From: an uncultured Corynebacterium sp.
GTDB lineage: Bacteria > Actinomycetota > Actinomycetes > Mycobacteriales > Mycobacteriaceae
Direction: 5' to 3'
NCBI RefSeq assembly: GCF_937999985.1
Contig: NZ_CALLDG010000092.1
Span: forward strand, 1-5,923
DNA: 5,923 bases
A program made the translations under genes and the position numbers. The first letter of the stretch is position 1. Each line of letters starts with the position of its first letter. Positions 1 to 5,313 of the stretch are shown one piece after another. The notes beneath the pieces were generated by a model. It worked only from the letters and a program-made list of their open reading frames with translations, ran no database searches and was not told the DNA's origin.

Positions 1-125
1 GCGGAGGGGTATGGGCGGCAGCGCCCAGCGGAAGGGGTTGGCTGAGGCGCGCTAAATGAGGGGCGCGCGCTGGGCGGGGTGCTGGCTGCAGCCCGCCGGG
101 GTTCCCAGGTTCCCGACAAAGACGA
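1..125. other. Left edge, no firmly supported gene
   Basis: This GC-rich stretch holds no gene I can defend. The plus-strand frame starting at base 2 stays open to a TAA at 53-55 and has a high G/C third-position share (15 of 17 codons). It could therefore be the last 17 codons of a convergent gene lying to the left, but the piece is too short to identify. After it come a GCGCGC inverted pair (47-52 with 63-68), a hairpin GGCGGG/CCCGCC (73-78 with 92-97), and a 7-bp direct repeat GGTTCCC (100-106 and 108-114). None has a T-tract, so I do not call a terminator for the left gene. Confidence 0.3.
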
Positions 126-157
126 AACCCGCCAGCACCTTTCGGTGCCAGCGGGTT
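126..157 (-). terminator. Rho-independent terminator of the tRNA-Pro unit
   Basis: Read on the minus strand, AACCCGC-UG-GCACC, a GAAA tetraloop, then GGUGC-UG-GCGGGUU forms a 14-bp stem. It begins 4 nt after the encoded CCA of tRNA-Pro. The central UG/UG step pairs as tandem G-U wobbles only in the minus-strand RNA. In plus-strand RNA the same bases are a CA/CA mismatch, which fixes the orientation. The following tail (TTTCGTCTTTGTC) is T-rich but interrupted, so termination may be leaky. Confidence 0.75.
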
Positions 158-161
158 CTGA

Positions 162-238
162 TGGTCGGGATAACAGGATTTGAACCTGCGACCCCCTCGT
201 CCCGAACGAGGTGCGCTACCAAACTGCGCCATATCCCG
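162..238 (-). tRNA. tRNA-Pro (anticodon CGG)
   Basis: This is a complete 77-nt cloverleaf on the minus strand. The acceptor CGGGATA pairs fully with TATCCCG. The D-stem is GCGC/GCGC. The anticodon stem CCTCG/CGAGG encloses loop TTCGGGA, with anticodon CGG at 204..202 reading proline CCG codons. The T-arm GCAGG-TTCAAAT-CCTGT is standard. The C1-G72 pair and A73 discriminator are typical of bacterial tRNA-Pro. The 3' CCA is encoded (164..162). It has its own promoter upstream and a terminator directly after, so it appears monocistronic. Confidence 0.97.
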
Positions 239-297
239 GTCTGGAGCGGCACGTTAGTTTTGCGAACTGTGCAAAGCCAACGGCTGCAACTCGAATT

Positions 298-327
298 ACT
301 ATAGCCCGCACAGGGGGCATTTTTCAA
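298..327 (-). promoter_or_regulatory. Promoter of tRNA-Pro
   Basis: On the minus strand the -35 TTGAAA (327..322) and -10 TATAGT (303..298) are separated by 18 bp. Both differ by one base from the sigma70/SigA consensus. The predicted start near 291 leaves a precursor leader of about 53 nt before the tRNA 5' end, to be removed by RNase P. It is the strongest-looking promoter in the window, as suits a stable RNA gene. Confidence 0.75.
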
Positions 328-401
328 AATGGCAGCGTATCGAGCCTTTTAATGCCCCAGCAACCCCGCCGCCCTCGCGGGAACCAGCCAGGAGTACCCA
401 G

Positions 402-1406
402 CTACTCCGCCGGCTTCTCCACGATGTGGATCAACGTCGCCGACGGGCGGCAGAAGATGCGGAAAGGCACGTACTTAGAGCTGCCCAGCCCGTTGGTCAC
501 GTGCAGCCACATGCGCTCGGTCCAGCGGGAAAGCCCGCGCGCCCGGCTCCTGTCTATGCCGCAGTTCGTCACAATGGCGCGCCCACCCGGCAGGCATAGC
601 TGCCCGCCGTGCGTGTGACCGCTTAGCACCAGCTGGTATCCGTCGGCGGCGAAGCGGTCCAGAACCCGCGGTTCGGGGGAGTGGCTCAGCCCGATGGCCA
701 GGTCGGCGTCACTATTAGGGCGCCCCGCGATCCGCGAGTAATCGTCCAGCTCATGGTGAGGGTCATCCACGCCCGCGATAGCCAGCTTGATCTTCTCTGG
801 GCTGGTCAGCGAACCAGTCGCGGCGGGGTCGATGGCGAACTCGACGGTGGTGTTCGAGGCATCGTGCCAGCCGTGCTCGATGAAGGCCGCGCGCATCCCC
901 TTCCATGGCAGCTGCACCTGGGAGGGCTTGCGCTTCTTGCCCAGCAGGTAGATGAAGGGGTTCACTGGGCGCGGCGCGAAGTAGTCGTTGCTGCCGAACA
1001 CGAACACTCCGGGGCGTTCCAGCAGCGGCTCGAGCGCGCGGAGCACTCCCGGCACGCCGTCCTTCTCGCCGAGGTTGTCGCCCGTGTTGACCACCAGGTC
1101 CGGATCCAGGCGGTCTAGCGCGGCGACCCATTCCTGCTTTTGCTTCTGCTTGTCCAGCATGTGCAGGTCGCTGACGTGCAGCAGCCGGAAGCTTTCCCAA
1201 TCGTCGGGTAGCGCGCCGGGTTCAAGCAGCGGCACTGTTACTTCGTGTAGCTGGAACTTTAGGGTTTCTTTATATGACGCCGCAGCTACCGCCGCGCCGG
1301 CCGCTCCAATTCCGAGCACGCTTTTCAGCACGTTGGCGGGGGTGAGCAGACGTTTGCGGGGCTGGGCTGGGGAGTTCGCTGGGGAGTTCCGACGATTGTT
1401 CTTCAC
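402..1406 (-). CDS. Membrane-anchored metallophosphoesterase (YkuE/Rv3683-like)
   Basis: This is a predicted calcineurin-like phosphoesterase of 334 residues from the GTG at 1406. A basic, proline-rich N-terminus precedes a likely membrane segment (about residues 26-45, Ala/Gly-rich), with the catalytic domain beyond it, probably outside the membrane. The metal-site motifs appear in order: SDLH (D80, H82), TGDN (D110), GSND (138-141), LSHSP (H242) and SGHTHGG (H264, H266). The usual third motif is GNH[DE], so GSND is a departure. I chose GTG 1406 over the in-frame TTG at 1484 because a GGGGA ribosome site precedes it and the longer version adds a 26-residue stretch outside the family's normal span (about 320 residues in mycobacteria). 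It follows ponA on the same strand with a 121-nt gap. The substrate is unknown; a lipid or cell-wall phosphoester is only a guess. Confidence 0.9.
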   Translation of the reverse strand: MKNNRRNSPANSPAQPRKRLLTPANVLKSVLGIGAAGAAVAAASYKETLKFQLHEVTVPLLEPGALPDDWESFRLLHVSDLHMLDKQKQKQEWVAALDRLDPDLVVNTGDNLGEKDGVPGVLRALEPLLERPGVFVFGSNDYFAPRPVNPFIYLLGKKRKPSQVQLPWKGMRAAFIEHGWHDASNTTVEFAIDPAATGSLTSPEKIKLAIAGVDDPHHELDDYSRIAGRPNSDADLAIGLSHSPEPRVLDRFAADGYQLVLSGHTHGGQLCLPGGRAIVTNCGIDRSRARGLSRWTERMWLHVTNGLGSSKYVPFRIFCRPSATLIHIVEKPAE

Positions 1407-1413
1407 GTTCCCC

Positions 1414-1419
1414 AGGGTA
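1414..1419 (-). promoter_or_regulatory. Possible -10 element for the phosphoesterase gene
   Basis: TACCCT on the minus strand (1419..1414) fits the actinobacterial TANNNT -10 pattern and ends exactly 7 nt before the GTG at 1406. Transcription could therefore begin at the start codon. The intervening GGGGAAC also resembles a ribosome-binding site, so the gene could be read both from its own start and from a longer ponA transcript. No good -35 is visible at 16-19 bp. Confidence 0.35.
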
Positions 1420-1527
1420 TCGCTTCGCCCGTGGGCGGGATACACCCGCCGTGTGCCGCGCGCGGCGCGCAGCGGGGGCGCCAAGCGGTGGCACGTAGCG
1501 CGGTCAGCGCGCGGAAGAGCCCGCGGG
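1420..1527 (-). other. GC-rich spacer between ponA and the phosphoesterase gene
   Basis: This spacer is dense in GCGC-type self-complementary sequence. The clearest hairpin is GCGCG-GTCAG-CGCGC (1498-1512), starting 16 nt after the ponA stop. Longer pairing is possible between GTGCC (1453-1457) and GGCAC (1490-1494). There is no T-tract, so it may be an RNA-stability or partial-termination structure rather than a full terminator. A TTG-started extension of the phosphoesterase frame runs through it but is judged non-coding. Confidence 0.35.
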
Positions 1528-3783
1528 TTAGCGGAGCTGATTCAGGAAGTCATCGAGGTCGGCGAGGCCACGGCGGATCTCTGGCGGGAGGTCCAGCTCC
1601 CCTTGGGCCTGCGGTGCCTGCGGGGCGGGCGCGGAGTTGCCGCCACTCGCGGCACCACCTCCTGATCCGCCGGTGGATGCGGGTGCTCCCCACTTGCCAG
1701 GGTTTGTGCCAGCGTCGTACTTCTTGTCGTAGGAAGGCAGCTTGCCGCCACCGTACTTCTTAATCATTGGCTTCGAAGCCTCGAAGAAAATCTGCGCGGG
1801 CTCGTTACCGCCGTAGAGGTTGCCGTTGCCGCATTGGCGCACGGGCGCGGTGCACAGGTTCTTGGCGGTGCCACCGTCGTTAAAGATGTAGGAGGATCCG
1901 GCCCAGCCGGAGGTGAAGCCCAGGAACGCGGCGGAGAAACTGGTTTCCGTCGTACCCGTCTTGGCGGACAGCGGGCCACTCCAGCCGGTCGCGCGGGCGG
2001 CGGCGGAGGCCGTACCCTGCTGCACGTCGCTGCCCAGGCCGTTTGCCAGTGCGTCGGCGATCTTCTTGTCGATGGCCTGCTCGCAGTCCACCTTCTCCAT
2101 TTCTACGTTCTCGCCGTTGCGATCCTTTACGGACAGCACGGGCGTGGGTTCGCACCAGCGGCCGTGGTCGGCCAGGCTGGCGGCCACGTTGGAAAGCTCC
2201 AGCGGGTCGACGGCCGTGGGGCCCAGAACGAAGGAGCCCAGGTTGTTGTCCTTGACGTACTCCTCCACGGAGTTCTTGCCGTCAAAGCTGCCCTCGTTCT
2301 TGTAGGAGCGCAGACCCAGCTTGATAGCAATGTCCGTGATGCGCTTCATGCCCAGCTTCTCCGCCATCTCGATGAAGGGAGTATTCGGGCTGGTCGCCAG
2401 CGCTTCCTTCAACGTCATGTTGGGCTTGTAAGAGCCTGCATTTTCCACGCAGTACTTGTTCGGCGGGCAGCCTGGTGCGCCGCCTGCACCCATGCCTTCA
2501 ACCTCGGCGCGGGTGGGCACGGCGAGGTTGGTGTTGAGGCCCATGCCGTCCTCCAGTGCTGCCGCGGCCGCGAAGATCTTGAACACGGAGCCGGCGCCGT
2601 GCCCCTGCAGCGAGTGGGGCAGCGGCAGCACGGATTCCCGCTCGTCCTGGCTCAGGCCGTACTTGCGCGAGGAAGCCATGGCCAACACCTGGTGCTTGCC
2701 ACCCTTGGGCGTGATGTAGTTCGTCGCGGCGGATACGCCCTCCTGGTCCGGGGAGACTTTGCTGCGGACGGCCGTCTCCGCGTGTTTCTGCGCCTTCGGA
2801 TCCAGCGTGGTCCGGATCGTGTAGCCGCCCTTGGCTACCTCGTCCTTGGAGATCCCCTTGTTGTCCAGGTACTCCATCACGTAATCGCAGAAGAACCCGG
2901 AGCCACCGGCGCCGATACAACCGTTGGCGGGAACCTTCGGCTCCTCCAGCACGCCCAGCGGCTTGCTCGCCAGCTCATCCGCCTTGGCCTGCGAAAGGCT
3001 ATCCGCGTTCACACGCGCCTGCAGCACGGCATCGCGCCGCTGCTTCGCACCCTCCGGGTTGGTGTACGGGTTCAGCGCACTGGTGGATTGCACGATTCCG
3101 GCCAGGAAGGCCGCCTGATTGTCGTTCAGATCCGCCGCGTTCACGCCGAAGTAGGTCTGCGCCGCGGCTTGCACGCCGAAGGCGCTGTTGCCGAAGGAGA
3201 CCAGGTTCAGGTAGCGCGTCAGGATCTCGTCCTTAGTTAGCTTTTTGTCCAGGTCGCCGGCCATCTTCATCTCGCGCAGCTTGCGGGGCAGCGAGGTTTC
3301 AATGGCCTGGGCGGCCTCGTCCTCGTTCTCCGCTTCGATCAGCCATAGGTAATTCTTCACGTACTGCTGGTTGATCGTCGACGCGCCCTCCGAGACCCCA
3401 CCGCTAGAGACGTTCGCCGCCGCCGCGCGCAGGGTGCCGCGGATATCCACGCCTTTGTGCTGGTAGAAGCGCCGGTCCTCGATGGCAACGATGCTGTCCT
3501 TCATTGCCTGGGAGATCTTGTCCGAGGGAACTTCAGTGCGGTTCTGGTTGTACACCCAGGCGATTGTCTTGCCGTCCCGGTCGGTGATCCGCGAGCGCAG
3601 CGGCACCGAGTTGTTCTCGGAAATGTCCTGCACATTGGAGTTCATCGCGTCCGTGCTGGCGTTTACCACCCAGCCGCCCGCGCCCGCGAAAGGCAGGATG
3701 GCGGCGGCCAGCAGCACGCCACCGGCCAGGATGGCGAGAAAAAGTTTCAGAAATGCCTTCGGTGCGTCCACGGCTATCACCAT
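1528..3783 (-). CDS. ponA: Class A penicillin-binding protein (PonA2/Pbp1a type)
   Basis: This is a bifunctional peptidoglycan glycosyltransferase and DD-transpeptidase of 751 residues from the ATG at 3783. A membrane anchor lies at about residues 9-33. The glycosyltransferase domain carries EDRRFYQHKG (catalytic E102), GASTINQQ (133-140), RKLRE (167-171) and KDEILTRYLN (184-193). The transpeptidase domain has SVFK (nucleophile S399, K402), SPN (465-467) and KTG (608-610). The C-terminus is a Gly/Ala/Pro-rich linker plus a charged helix with no PASTA repeat. Eight cysteines, all extracytoplasmic, fall in four close pairs. An in-frame GTG at 3849 would add 22 residues with a Lys/Arg cluster, but I prefer 3783. 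It places the membrane segment and the LPFAG motif where I recall them in mycobacterial PonA2, and the upstream codons (CAA, AGA, TCA) are unlike the rest. The gene is divergent from whcA and upstream of the phosphoesterase. Confidence 0.95.
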   Translation of the reverse strand: MVIAVDAPKAFLKLFLAILAGGVLLAAAILPFAGAGGWVVNASTDAMNSNVQDISENNSVPLRSRITDRDGKTIAWVYNQNRTEVPSDKISQAMKDSIVAIEDRRFYQHKGVDIRGTLRAAAANVSSGGVSEGASTINQQYVKNYLWLIEAENEDEAAQAIETSLPRKLREMKMAGDLDKKLTKDEILTRYLNLVSFGNSAFGVQAAAQTYFGVNAADLNDNQAAFLAGIVQSTSALNPYTNPEGAKQRRDAVLQARVNADSLSQAKADELASKPLGVLEEPKVPANGCIGAGGSGFFCDYVMEYLDNKGISKDEVAKGGYTIRTTLDPKAQKHAETAVRSKVSPDQEGVSAATNYITPKGGKHQVLAMASSRKYGLSQDERESVLPLPHSLQGHGAGSVFKIFAAAAALEDGMGLNTNLAVPTRAEVEGMGAGGAPGCPPNKYCVENAGSYKPNMTLKEALATSPNTPFIEMAEKLGMKRITDIAIKLGLRSYKNEGSFDGKNSVEEYVKDNNLGSFVLGPTAVDPLELSNVAASLADHGRWCEPTPVLSVKDRNGENVEMEKVDCEQAIDKKIADALANGLGSDVQQGTASAAARATGWSGPLSAKTGTTETSFSAAFLGFTSGWAGSSYIFNDGGTAKNLCTAPVRQCGNGNLYGGNEPAQIFFEASKPMIKKYGGGKLPSYDKKYDAGTNPGKWGAPASTGGSGGGAASGGNSAPAPQAPQAQGELDLPPEIRRGLADLDDFLNQLR

Positions 3784-3850
3784 AACCCACGTCCCGGACA
3801 ACCCTTTAGCCTTTTTGCCCTTTCTTTGTGACGCCCACACGCCAGCCACC

Positions 3851-3866
3851 GGGGGTGATCACTCCC
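3851..3866. promoter_or_regulatory. 16-bp near-palindrome upstream of ponA
   Basis: GGGGGTGATCACTCCC is symmetric about 3858/3859 with one mismatched pair (3854/3863), around a perfect GTGATCAC core. It lies 68-83 bp upstream of the preferred ponA ATG, within the likely 5' leader or promoter. The shape suits a dimeric regulator, but no particular protein can be assigned. It would overlap the ribosome-site region if ponA began at the GTG at 3849. Confidence 0.3.
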
Positions 3867-4088
3867 TTTGCAGATCTGTGCACCTTTAGTGGAAAAAATT
3901 TGCCCCGGCGCCGGTTTGGGAAAAGTTTTGAATGTGATGCGCGACACGATTTACTGACGGGCTGACCAGCGCGATCGTGAGGGCGTCAAAAAGAAAAGAT
4001 CATGGGGCGGGTAGCAGATCTACAGTTTTCGCTGGTCGGTTGAATCCATACTTAACAAATGTCGCGTGGCTATCAGTTACCCCCAAAA

Positions 4089-4104
4089 TGTGACCTATTC
4101 GACA
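4089..4104 (+). promoter_or_regulatory. CRP/GlxR-like binding site upstream of whcA
   Basis: TGTGACCTATTCGACA matches the corynebacterial GlxR (cAMP-receptor family) consensus TGTGA-N2-TA-N2-TCACA at 10 of 12 defined positions. The left half and central TA are perfect, and the right half reads CGACA. Its last six bases are the predicted whcA -35 (4099-4104), so binding would be expected to block RNA polymerase or contact it as a class-II activator. Assignment rests on the consensus alone. Confidence 0.4.
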
Positions 4105-4128
4105 CTTCTAAAAACGTGTGAATAAAAT
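4099..4128 (+). promoter_or_regulatory. Predicted whcA promoter
   Basis: The -35 TCGACA (4099-4104) and -10 TAAAAT (4123-4128) are 18 bp apart, each one base from the SigA consensus. The start would lie near 4135, giving a 5' leader of about 97 nt before the whcA ATG. The -35 is embedded in the CRP-like site. Confidence 0.5.
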
Positions 4129-4231
4129 TACTACTACAGCAAGTCTCTACGGCAGTTGGCGGCACCAAACGACAACCGACGCACAAGGCGCGAGGGCCGC
4201 CCCTGCTGGAGGCACGTTTCGGAGGAAGACA

Positions 4232-4606
4232 ATGACTGCATCGCTTGCCCGCACGAAGGTGGCCGGCGGCTCCAAGCCGACCTGCCAGCCTGCTGAACAG
4301 ATCACGACCCGCGAGTCTTTTAACAACCGCGGCGAGTGGATCACTCAGGCACACTGCCGCAACGTGGATCCGGACGAGCTCTTTGTAAAGGGTGCTGCCC
4401 AGCGCAAGGCTGTGGCCATCTGCCGCCACTGCCCCGTTGTGCTGCAGTGCCGCGCCGACGCACTGGATAACAAGGTGGAGTTCGGCGTGTGGGGTGGCAT
4501 GACCGAGCGCCAGCGCCGCGCGCTGCTGCGCAAGCACCCCGAGATCACCAGCTGGGCGGACTTCTTCGCAGGCCAGCTCGAGGCTGCCAGCGCGGCAAAG
4601 AAGTAA
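4232..4606 (+). CDS. whcA: WhiB-family [4Fe-4S] regulator (WhcA/WhiB4 homologue)
   Basis: This is a 124-residue cytoplasmic redox-sensing regulator. The four cluster ligands are C42, C64, C67 and C73 (C-X21-C-X2-C-X5-C), followed by the family turn GVWGG (85-89) and a basic C-terminal segment, TERQRRALLRK, expected to contact DNA. An extra cysteine, C18, lies in the N-terminal extension. The start at ATG 4232 is set by a strong GGAGGA (4221-4226) five bases before it. The in-frame GTG at 4118 lacks such a site and would add a tail unlike the family. The assignment to WhcA (C. glutamicum) or WhiB4 (M. tuberculosis) rests on its place divergent from ponA2 and next to DUF4177 and ridA. Those homologues are tied to oxidative-stress control. 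DUF4177 follows after 17 nt. Confidence 0.93.
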   Translation: MTASLARTKVAGGSKPTCQPAEQITTRESFNNRGEWITQAHCRNVDPDELFVKGAAQRKAVAICRHCPVVLQCRADALDNKVEFGVWGGMTERQRRALLRKHPEITSWADFFAGQLEAASAAKK

Positions 4607-4610
4607 CCAT

Positions 4611-4616
4611 TACAGT
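4611..4616 (+). promoter_or_regulatory. Possible -10 element for a leaderless DUF4177 mRNA
   Basis: TACAGT fits TANNNT and is followed by exactly 7 nt (AGTTCCC) before the ATG at 4624. No Shine-Dalgarno sequence is visible in that gap, which makes leaderless initiation at the A of the ATG plausible. It sits just after the whcA stop codon (4604-4606). No good -35 is seen. Confidence 0.4.
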
Positions 4617-4623
4617 AGTTCCC

Positions 4624-4782
4624 ATGACTAACTGGGAATACGTAACCGTGCCGCTGCTCACTCACGCTACTAAGCAGATCCTGGATAACTGGGGACAGGA
4701 TGGCTGGGAGCTCGTCTCCGTACTGCCCGGTCCGACTGGTGAGCAGCACGTTGCCTACATGAAGCGCCCGCTGGAGCAATAG
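4624..4782 (+). CDS. Small DUF4177-family protein (Rv3678A-like)
   Basis: This is a 52-residue protein of unknown function starting at ATG 4624. It opens with the typical DUF4177 pattern, MTNWEYVTVPL, followed by a helix (THATKQILDNWGQ), the conserved GWELVSV strand, and a closing strand before KRPLEQ. There is no signal peptide or membrane segment, so it is likely a small soluble alpha/beta protein. Its counterpart beside whiB4 and the RidA gene in mycobacteria has nearly the same length, from memory. The start lacks a clear ribosome site. An open frame in this phase extends back to 4489, overlapping whcA, but the DUF4177 fold begins at this ATG. It sits 17 nt after whcA and 35 nt before the RidA gene. 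Confidence 0.88.
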   Translation: MTNWEYVTVPLLTHATKQILDNWGQDGWELVSVLPGPTGEQHVAYMKRPLEQ

Positions 4783-4817
4783 GGCAGCGGAGCGGTAAGG
4801 CAATAGGGGCAATAAAA

Positions 4818-5285
4818 ATGGCACAGCAGAACTTTCGCCAAAAACTAGAAGAACTCGGCCTGCAGCTACCGCCGGTGGCGGCACCCGTCGCCGCCTACGT
4901 GCCGGCCGTGCGCAGTGGCAACATCGTCTACACCTCCGGTCAGCTGCCCTTCGTGGACGGCAAGCTGCCCGTCACGGGGCTGGTCGGCGCTGAGGTGACC
5001 GAGGAGCAGGCTTATGACGCCGCCCGTACCGCCGCGCTGAACGCCATTGCCGCCATCGACGACCTGGTGGGGATCGATAACATCGAGCGGATCGTGAAGG
5101 TCAATGGATACGTTGCCTCCACCGCAGACTTCGGCGGGCAGCCAGGCGTGATCAACGGCGCCTCCGAACTATTGGGAGAAATCTTCGGCGAAGCCGGAGT
5201 GCATGCCCGTGCCGCAGTCGGTGTGGCTGCGCTGCCGCTGAATGCCCCCGTAGAGGTAGAGATCGTCGCGCAGATCAGCGCATAA
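4818..5285 (+). CDS. RidA-family (YjgF/YER057c/UK114) protein
   Basis: This 155-residue soluble protein belongs to the Rid superfamily, whose best-known members hydrolyse reactive enamine/imine intermediates from PLP enzymes as trimers. Visible family features are the early strand ending IVYTSGQLP (36-44), the central helix EEQAYDAARTAALNAIAAI (62-80) and the strand RIVKVNGYV (91-99). The C-terminal HARAAVGVAALPLNAPVEVEI carries R131 and E146, which line up with E. coli RidA R105 and E120, so imine deaminase activity is possible. At 155 residues it is longer than canonical RidA (about 128) and fits the Rv3678c-like subgroup, where activity is less established. ATG 4818 is preceded by AGGGG (4805-4809) at 8 nt. 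The MBL gene follows after 28 nt. Confidence 0.92.
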   Translation: MAQQNFRQKLEELGLQLPPVAAPVAAYVPAVRSGNIVYTSGQLPFVDGKLPVTGLVGAEVTEEQAYDAARTAALNAIAAIDDLVGIDNIERIVKVNGYVASTADFGGQPGVINGASELLGEIFGEAGVHARAAVGVAALPLNAPVEVEIVAQISA

Positions 5286-5300
5286 TTTCGCGGTTCGATC

Positions 5301-5306
5301 TACACT
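5301..5306 (+). promoter_or_regulatory. Possible -10 element for the MBL-fold gene
   Basis: TACACT ends exactly 7 nt before the ATG at 5314, placing a predicted transcription start on the start codon itself. The spacer GGGAGGC also contains a strong purine-rich ribosome site, but only 1 nt from the ATG, which is closer than usual for Shine-Dalgarno use. The sequence therefore fits -10 use at least as well as it fits ribosome binding in a read-through mRNA. Confidence 0.4.
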
Positions 5307-5313
5307 GGGAGGC

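Larger units (their letters stand above)
3784..4231. promoter_or_regulatory. Divergent ponA-whcA intergenic control region
   Basis: This 448-bp gene-free stretch is noticeably AT-richer than its flanks. It holds the whcA promoter and a CRP-like site (both listed separately), a perfect 10-bp palindrome CCGGCGCCGG (3905-3914), an 8-bp inverted repeat GACCAGCG/CGCTGGTC with a 58-bp gap (3964-3971, 4030-4037), and GCAGATCT occurring twice (3870-3877, 4014-4021). A weaker CRP-like candidate lies at 3933-3948. I could not find a convincing -35/-10 pair for ponA on the minus strand. Confidence 0.6.

Noticed and set aside
365..381. Hairpin CCCGC/GCGGG just after the phosphoesterase stop as a terminator
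   Set aside because: It has only a 5-bp stem with a 7-nt loop, and no T-tract follows on the minus strand.
1407..1484. TTG-started 26-residue N-terminal extension of the phosphoesterase
   Set aside because: The start codon is rare and has no ribosome site. The extension is Arg-rich from GC-rich palindromic DNA and exceeds the family length; the GTG at 1406 is better placed.
988..1665. 225-codon plus-strand open frame across the phosphoesterase N-terminus and the ponA tail
   Set aside because: It overlaps two well-supported minus-strand genes and has a Ser/Arg/Gly-rich shadow composition with no domain.
1834..3240. 468-codon plus-strand open frame antisense to ponA
   Set aside because: It is a by-product of high GC content opposite a gene with full catalytic motifs. 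The translation is rich in Arg/Val/His/Leu, has no recognisable domain, and no ribosome site was seen.
3827..3842. TGTGA half-site as another CRP/GlxR site
   Set aside because: The second half (CACGC) does not match TCACA at the required spacing.
3784..3849. GTG-started 22-residue extension of PonA2 (Lys/Arg-rich)
   Set aside because: The ribosome-like GGGAG is 12 nt away, the codon use is atypical, and it exceeds the PonA2 N-terminus as recalled. It is not excluded, since basic tails are common in class A PBPs.
3977..3990. GTGA...TCAA as another CRP-like site
   Set aside because: The half-sites are 5 nt apart rather than 6, and the right half is incomplete.
4118..4231. GTG-started 38-residue extension of whcA
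   Set aside because: It has no ribosome site and begins immediately upstream of the predicted -10. The ATG at 4232 has a strong GGAGGA.
4345..4884. 179-codon minus-strand open frame opposite whcA, DUF4177 and ridA
   Set aside because: It spans three convincing genes on the opposite strand, and its Ser/Arg-rich translation has no family features.
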